In this document: one piece after another, positions 19,812 through 31,747 of the stretch
How the letters are laid out: the number at the start of each line of letters is the position of its first letter
Position numbering within the stretch: the first letter of the stretch is position 1
NCBI GenBank assembly: GCA_035041965.1
Contig: JAPYMA010001834.1
Location: 21,187 to 85,186 of the forward strand
DNA: 64,000 nucleotides
Direction of reading: 5' to 3'
DNA from: Anisakis pegreffii
Taxonomy: Eukaryota; Nematoda; Chromadorea; Rhabditida; Anisakidae
Notes under the pieces: model-generated
Database searches by the model: none
Told to the model about the DNA's origin: nothing
The model's input: only the letters and a program-made list of their open reading frames with translations
Made by a program: the position numbers and the translations under genes

Positions 19812-20509
19812 TAGTGTTTGCACGAGATCTCGTTAATACCGGATACCGGTATTAGAAAAGCGATACCGATCTCGAGATTCGGGATGTCGGTATTTCCGGT
19901 ATTCACATCACAAGTCATTTTACGTGAATTTGGTAGTATATCCATCACCGATTTACATTGTTACTTACACATCGAGCGGTTGTTTTGTTGATCGCGGTTA
20001 GCGATCGGCGGAATGCTTATTTTGTAGACTTATGAATATTTATTGGATTGATATTTGGCTACGTTTAATTGTGCAAAGTATTCACGGCAACTAATTAAAT
20101 ACTCGGTTGTACTCACTTGGCCTGCTCGCCTAGCCAGCGGGGTGGCTACAATCAAGGCTAAAACAGTGCGAACGGAAACGCGAGCATTGTGGCCAGCAAC
20201 GTTACAAACGTTTGATAGCCTGGCCAATCCAGGTAATCCAGGTAATCCATCACCACTGGAGTATGAATCGTACCCATTGTTGTTGTTGTTTTTTTGCTGA
20301 ATTTCTTGAGCTTCGGTGAATGATTTGGTATATAAATTGTTTTGTGAATAATTTTGAACGTATTGTCTCAAAAAGAACGTGTTGAACAAGTCACCTTCCT
20401 GTATCTCAAAAGTTGCTTTTCAATACCGGTATCGTCAGTATTAAAAAACGATACAGTTATTAATATCGATCTCGCTATTGAGAAAATCGTCGATATTTTG
20501 CAAGCACTA
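19812..20509. mobile_element. hAT-like inverted-repeat element, 698 bp
   Basis: The ends TAGTGTTTGCA and TGCAAGCACTA are inverted copies with one mismatch, similar to the ends of the 7887-8842 element. Subterminal blocks also mirror each other (ATACCGGTATTAGAAAAGCGAT near 19848 and its inverted relative near 20420-20450). The core, 19973-20248, is shared in reverse orientation with 25707-25975. No transposase frame is present. Confidence 0.55.
19973..20248 (+). repeat. Dispersed repeat module, forward copy
   Basis: Runs from CGAGCGGTTGTTTTGTTGATCG to GGTAATCCAGGTAATCC. Matching blocks, in reverse-complement order, occur across 25707-25975, including TGGCCTGCTCGCC, GAGCATTGTGGCCAGCAACG and GATAGCCTGGCCAATCCAGG. 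Confidence 0.75.
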
Positions 20510-20841
20510 AATGCCCATATCCAAAGTGCTCGGTTTTGATAATATACTCTTATCGAATATTTAGCCACACATTTCTAAAGAGATTTTGCGACAGCTTTTT
20601 CTTTAATTTGTTGTGAGTAAATTCACTTTAGTGGGAGAATGTTGAAAGTAATCGTATCGTAAACTTTTTCAATGTCTAACTGAACAAGGAATTGTAGAAA
20701 AATGTTACGTTGCCATAAATTTTATTGTGTCAAAATAAAGCATGTATATCAAATAAATCGAATACATATATACATTAACAATATTAACAACAATAATGTT
20801 ATTATAGCAACAGTAGTAATTAAAAAACCGGAGTTAATTAT

Positions 20842-22808
20842 TCATCCACCTTGAAACAAAACATCTGGCCACAGTGGTAATTGCTGTGGTGTTGTTTGAG
20901 ACTGAGATTCGTATAAACCTTTCTCCTTACTATCTTCGTTGCCGACACTATCAGCTGCGGTTAGTTTTGATGGAGAATATGGCTTATTGTCAGTATTATT
21001 GTAACTGATCAGTGATTCATTGGAATCAACAAGCGAATATGTATAGCGTTCGACAGCTAACGTAACCGGTATTATCGCTAATGTGCTTTGGAGAATATCC
21101 GGTTGAAGTGTTGTACTCAACTGATTGTTTGATGAGATGATGTCTGATGATGTTGTTTTGCTGGAGATTGAGTTATGTTTTATGGGCAGAGGAGGTTCGG
21201 GACTAAGATCAGACTTAGTTGGGACTGGTTCAAAGGTTTGTGGAATGACTGAACTTGGTGCTGGTGTTGTATTCAGTGAGGTTATAAGTAACAGCACCGG
21301 CATTGATACACTCTTACTGTTATCATCACTACTATTGTTACGATCATCATCACCACTGATCAATTTCTGTTGAACTTGATCATGAGGATGTTGCATGAAT
21401 GCAGTTGTTTCAGAACCATTCAACAGCCCGAATTCATCATTCGATCGAGAGTGTTTGGATGGTAGCGACGAATTGATCTTATTCCATTTGTCATTCTCAA
21501 GTGATTCTGATTGATTACGGCCATGAGTCATTAGCATATCGTTAGCAATGAACTGTTTCTTATCACTAGCATTGTTCATTGCAATCAATATGCCACGTCT
21601 CGTAAAATGTCCGTTACTTTCAGCTAAAATTATGAAAGGATTGTGCTTGGAATCTGTTTTTGCCGCTGTTTTGTCGACCAGTTCGTTGTTATTAGCGTTG
21701 TTTTTGGATGGTTGTGATCGACGAATAGAATTAGATATGGATGGACTGAATTTGAGTGATTCTGCTGAGGATTGAAAATATATGGGAAACACCTTATGTG
21801 CCGTTTCGACTGTTAAATTTGCAAAATCATTCGACACTCTTATTGTTCCATTATTACCACCATCTTTGTCAGTATCTCTACCATTATATTTATTATTATT
21901 ATTATTATTGCTGTTAGTATTATTGTTATCAGCATCATATCCATTATCATCGTCCTTTCCGTCACCATCAAAATAATAAGTTGATTCGACTACATCAGTA
22001 ACATTTTGCTCATGCACAATTTGACTGTTGTTCAAATCACTGATGGTAATGACGATGAAATTCTTAAAATCGTTTATGTCCTTCCTCAACGCTCTCAAAT
22101 CGCGTCGCATCAATAAAATATTAGCGAATAAATCATCATTCCACGAATTATTATTGATTATCGCAGACTGATTAGTTGACAGCAAATGATAACGAGCGTG
22201 ATAGTGACGACGGGTTGGTTTCGCCTCAGTTCGCTTAGTTTTATTTCTTGTTTGAGCCGACACATTCCGGTTCGTTGAGAAGATTTTTTTCGATTCGAAA
22301 CATTTTTTGTTTCTGCCATCAACATTACTAGTAATATTACTATTAGTAGCATTATTAATATTGTTGTCTTCATCATTATTATTGGCGGAACTATTTTTGC
22401 TGAGAATATACTCGGACTGAGCTGATGAATACGCAGAAGGATCAAGGAGTTGTGGTTGAATCACGTTGATTATCCGGTAGCTCAGTGGGGATAAAGAAAC
22501 ATTCTTTGTTTCATACTGATTATCATTATTATCAGCATTAATATTATTATTATCAATTGATTTAGAAGTGTCACCGTGGTATCGACGATTAATCGTTCTG
22601 TTATCACCATTTAATAATACTCGCTTAGCAACACTCAGCTTGTTGGTGTTTGAGAATAGAAATATTCGGTTATGATAACCATTAGTATCATTATTTTTGT
22701 GAATAATATTAGTATTATTAGATAATAAGATGGATTTATTATGATCATGAAAGTATTTCTTGTTAAAAGCATCAAGCACTGACGAATATCCGTGTGCAAC
22801 TCGTTCAT
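20842..22808 (-). CDS. Last exon of an Asn/Ser-rich, sequon-dense protein, unknown
   Basis: A single open exon of about 655 codons runs from a tttcag acceptor at 22809-22811 to a TAA at 20842. The acceptor phase (two bases, then GAA CGA) and the absence of a signal peptide show that upstream exons exist; I could not find them. The protein is rich in Asn, Ser and Asp and has many N-x-S/T sequons. Its middle holds a non-repetitive segment (LFANILLMRRDLRALRKDIN) that could form a helix or coiled coil. The C-terminus (QQLPLWPDVLFQGG) is also non-repetitive. A long, stop-free frame in AT-rich DNA argues strongly for coding. An extracellular, glycosylated protein is a reasonable inference from the sequons, but no domain is recognised and I assign no function. 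Confidence 0.7.
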
Positions 22809-25706
22809 CTGAAACAGTTGTTATTCAATGTGATTATTTGGATTTGGATGATCTTTATGTAGTTAATCGTTTCGTCTCTTCTCCCCTACCAATCAATGGA
22901 AATTTGAGCATTTTAGTGGGGTTCAACAAATCAGTGTTCATTCAGTCATTTCCATAATTCTATCACAATTGTCCAAAATGCTTGGTTGATCACAAATAAG
23001 TGAGTAGAGTTCGATGAATTCTAGGCAGTGTATTTTTTGATCCGTGCATTGACTCATTTTGTAACTTTAGTCTAATTCGTCGCAATCTCATCGAAACAAG
23101 AATGTAATCGTTCGCAAAACAGATGGAAACAAACCGCATCGAGTTTCAGTTGTGTAGAAATGAAACAATATTAGGAGAGTGTAGATGTTCAACAGTATTA
23201 CAGTCATGATATGTTACAGCTATGAATAATCCTTGCCTGAAATGATTATGATAATCAGTGGCGAACTCCCACCGTGTCACCCATGGAATCCAACATGGGT
23301 TACGTTTTGCAAGATCCCTGGTCTCGTTTTCGGCATTCTACCTCACAATTGCTCTATGGTCTCCTCAATAAACTCTTAACGATAATAGGAACCCAGGAAA
23401 CGGGAACAACGCGGGAGAGGAGGGGATTTTAAAAAATTTTCGAATTTTCTCAAGAAACATCATTAGTTCCAAACTGCTGAAAGTTTCATGTTCAAAATGA
23501 TTTACTATCGACGATAAGATAAATATGAGAGCGATAGAGCAATAAAGTGGAAATATAACACTTAACAATAAGCAGAAACGATCACGTAACAGTCGTCACA
23601 AGCGAATGACTCTATCGAACGATAATATGATCCAATAATGAACTCGAATCAACAAAATTTCAGATCACCGCAATCATACCATTACATATCATAACTTAGT
23701 TCCATTCCATTTCACTGAATATAAATATGTATGCACCCAGCAATCGACCCAACCCATCCCATCTTACATCCTCCTCTTTCATTTATGCTTCAATAATTAT
23801 TCAATCAATCCATTATTATTATTACTAATATTCAAATAATGAATATTCAGGTCGCACTCATCACTTCTATACATCACCATCTATCTTTGTCTATGCATCA
23901 TACCCTTTTCTAAGACTAATAACAACGACTGCTCACTGACCGGATTACGTATACTTTTTGGATTTGCCAAATACAAATTGAATATAGGATGAAATGAAAA
24001 GGAATGTTCATAGAAGCATAATTATTTAATAATTTCTCAACGAAAAAATGTTTTTAATGCCAAAAACGGTCATTTTCAAAAGAGCAGCTTATATTGTTGA
24101 ACGGATGTCAAAAATATGTGCAATACACTCAGACTTGGCGGATAAATCCAGTCAATCCAGTTACCATTGAGACAAAAAATTGTTCGTTGTGCCTTGTGCT
24201 CGCTCGCTTTTCTAAAATTTTCATCTCTGCCTTGAATGCATCGCCGAACATGTGAGCTGATCACTTGCAGTATTTTCAGTCGGAATTTTACATGGAAACT
24301 TTGTTTTTTGGTTTCTTCAGCGAACATTTCTGAGATATTTCTGCTTGGTACCACCAAAAAATGCTATAGAATAATTCAGAAAAAAAGCGATCAACGAACC
24401 GAGAACAACGAAGGTGATCATTCCAGTGGAAATAATCTCTGCATTGCGATAAGGTTGAGCAACTCCGAATGCGCTTTGACTGCTAACAAATCTAATATGA
24501 AGTATTACGGCGGTCAATTGAGTTGGTGCTCGAAAAAAATTCGAAAACTCCATTAACACTCATTTCAATGATACGTTTCATATGAATGGCTAAAATTTTG
24601 CGTGCAGTGGTTTCTGAACACCACAATAATCGGACGTTATTTCAGAAATCGAAGTAGAAAAAATTTTCCAACGCCACTTTCGAATGTTCGTTTTGTGTAC
24701 GTACATACACACATACTTGCGTCTTATTAACTCGTTTCAAAACTGCTCAATCTCATCAAAATTTTCGTCAAAATAATTCTTCGTTCACTTAAATGATATA
24801 AATCATCTTTAATTGCTCTAATGATACATCATAATCAATCATATTTCATTGATTCACTTGTATAATCATACCTAAATCTGTGGTTGATCCCACATGACTG
24901 TCATTATCGTTATTATTATTATTATTACTCTCGATTGCAAGTTTGAAAAGGCAAAAACCACAGCCAATAATACGTGCTCACTTGCAACGTTTCAACTTTT
25001 ACGCCATCATCACTGAAGAAATGAGGACGGCGTTTTTCGTTCTCGTAACACAATGCATGTAATCGAAATGTGCAAAAAGAGCAGTGTGCCGATAGCGAAT
25101 TCGCGAGTTAGAGAGAATGTTTATGGGAAAAGTTATGAAAAGTAGATTACAGCAGTTGATGGAGAGAGATATTTTTAATGGAAATATCCATATACAGATT
25201 AGATCATGAAATGTGAGGGTCTCAAGCAATTCCTCTTGTTTATTGACAGTTGGCAATTGACAGTTGCGAATTAGGCGATTTATGACTGTTGACAAGACAG
25301 GTCTCTGAAATGAATGCAATGGTATTTTGACGGGTACTTCGCCTCCAACACACTTGCACTTGCAATAATTATTAATACGGTAGAAGAGCAGATCGGTTTC
25401 ACTTCGACTAGGTTGTGCTAAAGCTGTTGATGGTCAATGAATCCGTCTAGTGGCGAGTGACCACCGTTCTATTTATCTCCTTCAGCTGATTCTGCTTCAG
25501 ACCTGTGCTGGATGACTGCATTTTTGTCAGTTGGTTTTCTGCAATGCTTTAAATGATGACGAGACGATTCGAAAGCAAACGATGCCAGTTCACAAAAGGT
25601 CAGATCAATTATTAGTGCATGCGGGAGACGAACGGATAAAATGTTATAATTCGTAAATCACTCATATTCCCGTACATCTCAATATCCACTTTCAACTGCT
25701 CTAATC

Positions 25707-25975
25707 TGGATTACCTGGATTGGCCAGGCTATCAAACGTTCATAACGTTGCTGGCCACAATGCTCGCGTTTCCGTGCGCATTGTTTTAGCCTCAATTTAC
25801 GCCACCCCGCTGGCCAGGCGAGCAGGCCAACCGAACACAACCGAGTAAATAATTAGCTGCCACGAATATTTTGCATAATTAATCGTAGCCAAACATCGAT
25901 CCAACAAACAATCATAACTCCAGCAATATAAATATTCCGCCGATCGCTCGCAGCGATTGACAGAACAACCACTCG
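25707..25975 (-). repeat. Dispersed repeat module, reverse copy
   Basis: Reverse-complement relative of 19973-20248, diverged by scattered substitutions and small indels. The TAGTGTTTGCA-type ends that surround the first copy are not evident here, so either this copy is truncated or the module is an independent unit inserted into the first element. Confidence 0.75.
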
Positions 25976-26444
25976 ACGTCCAAGTAACAATAAACCCGCT
26001 CTAATCTTTTCTTCATAATTTCTCTCATAACTAGCAAATTCAGCATCTGTGCACTGATATTGCATATTCCTCATTTTGTGGTGTGTTGCGGGTAGGGAAA
26101 AAGGCCTGCAATTGGGAAAGTCGGAGATGAGATTTCGGGTGCTCTTAACTGTAACCTCTCGCATTTTCAGCAAAAATTTTTCCACGTCCAAGATCTCTCA
26201 TTTGAAGGTCGCTGTCTGCATCCATTGATTACACCGCATCTTTCATTTGTTGTATTTTGTCCCATTCCCTCTCCTACCTATGTGGTATTGCCTTTTCATT
26301 ACGTGTCTACTGACAATTAGGTACAGCATTTCCTATGATGAATCCATCACTTACAATTAGCTACACATATTAAAGACGTCAAATATAACAGTGAATGGAA
26401 CCATCGTTGAAACTGTGACATTAAGTTTGGTTTATGATTTTGGT

Positions 26445-26735
26445 GGCCTTAAAGAGGGCCGTTGGGTTTAAGTTATTTCTTGGCCTTAAAGGAGGCCGTT
26501 GGGTTTAAGTTATTTCTTGGCCCTAAAAGGGGCTGTTGGGTTTAAGTTATTTCTTGGCCTTAAAGGAGGCCGTTGGGTTTAAGTTATTTCTTGGCCCTAA
26601 AAGGGGGCCGTTGGGTTTAAGTTATTTCTTGGCTCTAAAGGGGCCGTTGGGTTTAAGTTATTTCTTGGCTCTAAAGGGGCCGTTGGGTTTAAGTTATTTC
26701 TTGGCCCTAAAGGAGGCCGTTGGGTTTAAGTTATG
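26445..26735 (+). repeat. 37-bp tandem repeat, eight copies
   Basis: Eight near-identical units of the form GTTGGGTTTAAGTTATTTCT followed by TGGCCTTAAAGGAGGCC. Each unit carries a short inverted repeat (GGCCnTAAAGGnGGCC) with small indels in the C/G run. The array opens a spurious reading frame. It directly abuts the Merlin-like transposase fragment. Confidence 0.85.
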
Positions 26736-26751
26736 CTGTTCTAGCCCCCTA

Positions 26752-26955
26752 TCATATGGGGTACATTGCTGCTATCTGCTTCCCAACATTAGACTTTCGA
26801 AGAGTTAACACTGTCTCGTCTATCTCAACTACACGACCAGGCCCACCAATACGCACTGGATGATCAATATAGTATTGTACCGTAACCTCTCGAAAAAAAT
26901 TTATCCAGTCAACCAGTGTACCCAACCCCACGGTGCTTCCGTGCTCTCTTCTCAT
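26752..26955 (-). mobile_element. Merlin/IS1595-like transposase fragment
   Basis: Minus-strand frame of about 67 residues. The parts WINFFREVTVQYY and IGGPGRVVEIDET match the start of the DDE domain of Merlin (ISXO2/IS1595-like) transposases, whose consensus is IGGPGxxVEIDE with the first catalytic Asp. The rest of the domain is missing, so this is a relic. It ends at the 37-bp tandem array, which may derive from the same element. Confidence 0.65.
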
Positions 26956-27995
26956 GTCTCGCTGAATACCCGATTACTGTAATCCTTAAAATTTAAGTGA
27001 GTGAAGCATTGCGATCATTTGCAATCAATCGTATTGAGACATTCATTATGATCACTAACAATTCTGTTGCATTGTATAGTGCTCATAGTGTCTTGAATTT
27101 GTCGTGCTCTCTGCCTCTCCATTGATGGAAACCTCTCAACCGTTAGACGGATATGATACATGAGATGTTCGTGATGAAAGCAGAGAGAAAAGTGATGTGA
27201 GCGAGCCTTCTCTTTCAGACTTTGAAAAATTTTTGCTCAAAATACGACAGATGACAGTTAAACTAGAAGAGTGCCGAATCACCTTTATAATGCAACACGC
27301 AACTATCAGTGAATCATTATTATTGTCATAAACAATAGAATGAACCATGAACAAACAATAAAATTTTGTTTATGGTCTTAACAAAACAAAATAATACTCA
27401 AAACCATGAACTAAATCCAACAATCACCATGAATCGATAAATATGAACGCTTATGAAACAGCCAAAACACTCATTGAAAAGATCTGGGAAGAGACAATTC
27501 ACTGAAATGAAGCGATTAACGAGAGACGGATTATAAAATACTTCGACTGATGTTACTGAATAAAAAAGAACGGGCTATCCGTAATGACAATAGTTTTAAT
27601 GATGATAATAACAATCGCAAGAGTAATGATAACAATAACGATAATAATAAAACAATAGTGTATCGCATCACTCCATGACACCAACCCAGAATGCAACCTA
27701 AACCAACGATTAACAGAAACCACAGAGTATCGACGAGAACTGCACACACCTCGTCAAAAAACATTTCAAGATGAAATAACCGGATTAAGTTACCACATAG
27801 TGAATGTGATAATGAATCGATCAAGCGCAACAAGCAACCAATTAATCAATCACTCGTTTGAATGTAAACGATGATCGGCTGCGAGAGGCGCAGAGAATGG
27901 CATGCTTAAATAATGATACCAAGCAATTTTAGCATTAAGTGCAGCATTCTCACAAAATAAAAGAACAAACTAAAAGCATCCATCCAACCAACAAA

Positions 27996-28001
27996 TTTAT
28001 T
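27996..28001 (-). promoter_or_regulatory. Poly(A) signal for eIF4A
   Basis: On the minus strand an AATAAATAAATAAA run begins about 120 bp beyond the eIF4A stop at 28130. It is the first canonical signal downstream of the gene. Confidence 0.4.
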
Positions 28002-28129
28002 TATTTATTTCTCCACTCGAAGCAAGCAATCAATCGATAGAATAATACATCAAAACGAACTCAACTCATCACCAACACAACAACGATTCACAAGTAACTG
28101 ATTGATTCACATTCATCAAACAAAAATCA

Positions 28130-29872
<1,743 letters not shown>

Positions 29873-31747
29873 CTGCCTGAATACCAGCTCAGATAAACTT
29901 TTTAAATTTAATTCGAACAGTTACGATTCGGTGAAATTTTACAAAGGTCATGCAGTCACAACCTCACTCAGCTTCCATCTATCATTTCGGGCTACATAAT
30001 TATTTCCAAAGCTGAGTCGAATAGAACAACGTCTAAACGCAAACTTAGTGATTTTCTTAATGACGAAAGTAATTTTACTACTCAAAATTAGAATTAAATT
30101 AAAATGCAATGAGTAAAAGTGTTGGAACTGAAATTGAAAGGGATTTCACATTGAAAATTGATAAATAACTAACTGTTCGTTAGCATCAGTCATATCCAGA
30201 TGGAAGATTCAGCAAAAAATATTGCTTCTTGTATTTCGAATCTCGATTAATCAAGGTGCTGTCGCCTGTGCGAATCAGAGTAAAGATCCGGCAAAGTTTT
30301 GGACGAAGATAAGTATATCGAGAATCCATTCTAAATTGATGTCAGCACGAATACCGTATCAAAGTGGGCATTGAGCGAAAATTCGAAGTGTTATCGAAGT
30401 GGCAACTTTTCCGCACTCTAAAATAACACTAATAAATGGTGATTAGCCTTTTTGCCATTGACTATGCTCTGCGTCACTGATTACACAGTTGTCCATGCAT
30501 TCAAATATCTAAGCCGTATTCACTGAGATTTTTGAGCCACAAAAAGCAAATTGGCTGGGGAACGTGCACATTTGACAGAGGATTAAAATCGATTTAAGAA
30601 AGCGTTTTCAGTTGGCAAGCTTTGAGTAAGTTTTTTTTCAGAAGTCATGCCACTAAACTAAATAGTGGGGACATCCGAGCGAAATTTCATTCCGACCGAG
30701 CTGAGATTTCATCATTGCAATAGTTGGAATCCCGACCGACAGTCGGAATTGTTCGATCGAAATTCGAATGTCGGTATTTCGACTAACAGTCGGTCAGGTG
30801 CCATGTCACTAGAAATAGGTATTGTCATGGTACATTACAATATTTGAGACCCTGCTTCTCAGAGTTGCCAATCTACATGAGGGTTTTTTGGCACTGTTGG
30901 GTGGAGAGGAATCTCGGCTTTCAAAAAATATTTACTGTTCTGAGGAAATGGAATCTGTTACGCAGATTTCTGTGATTTTCCAGTCAAAAAAAAATGCCCA
31001 ATCGAAATATGCATCGCAACATTCGAGAATGTTGAAGAAAGACGAATGTGTTTATGCAGAATTGAGGTGTGCATCAGACATGGATGAATGCACTATGCGC
31101 ATCGATCCGCGGCATTTCTTGTGAACATTTGATGCGAACCAGAAACGTTTTCAGATGGAGACGTTTGCAACATTCTAATTCTGTGTCCGTCAACAATCGT
31201 TCAATCTACTGTGAATGCGCATTGCTTCATGACATTGCCTTCTTCGGTGGCTTGACTTCTTAAGAAAGTTCGCCAAGTGAGAACGGTTTTTGATCGAGAA
31301 CTCAATTATCTACAAGTTATCTAATGGCGCATGTTGGTTTTCCTTTCATTTTTTGTAATCTTCTCTTACGTCCATCACTTGATATCCAAAGCATCCTTCC
31401 TGTAACAGTATACCAGCCGGAGCCTCTCACGCCTTTCAAAATTCTTATATATCGGTCAGTCACTAAGGTCTGATAAAATCCACTCTAAAACAGTGAAGTA
31501 TTCTCGGTGTCTGATGATATATTCACAGTGTTAGTAGCACATACTTTTATTCCATGCGAGATTAGAGCGCAGACATATTGGCATCTTGAGTGGCATATGG
31601 CCGACCTACCAACAAAAACTCCTGAAGCTATAACCATTGAATTGAATTGAAAAATTCAATTTTCGATTACATTCAGTTCAAAATTTCACTTCTGATCATG
31701 TGGGGAGGTGTGTCATAGATGAATGGTAAAATGATATTCGTTTGCAG
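29873..31747. other. Divergent intergenic region, eIF4A and SMSr promoters
   Basis: Separates the minus-strand eIF4A gene from the plus-strand SMSr gene. It must hold the missing first exon and promoter of eIF4A and the 5' flank of SMSr. The only structure I can support is MITE copy 2 at 30663-30811. Frames at 30822-31263 show no recognisable domain. Confidence 0.45.
30663..30811. mobile_element. TA-flanked MITE, copy 2
   Basis: Begins TAGTGGGGACATCCGAGCG and ends GGTGCCATGTCACTA. It shares ends and interior motifs (GAGCGAAATTTC, TTCCGACCGA) with the copies at 12540 and 44341, but is shorter (149 bp), apparently by internal deletion. Confidence 0.65.

Larger units (their letters stand above)
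22809..28129. other. Intergenic or upstream-intron region, repeats only
   Basis: Part of this stretch may be intron of the gene ending at 20842. Minus-strand frames at 24317-24559 (with a hydrophobic run GMITFVVLGSLIAFF) and 24999-25319 are not recognisable and lack clear splice sites. The supportable content is the reverse copy of the 276-bp module, the 37-bp tandem array and the Merlin-like fragment. The last 130 bp hold the eIF4A 3' UTR. Confidence 0.45.

Noticed and set aside
24317..24559. Minus-strand frame with a possible transmembrane segment, considered as an upstream exon of the 20842-22808 gene
   Set aside because: The required phase-1 donor could not be placed, and the sequence has no relation to the sequon-rich exon.
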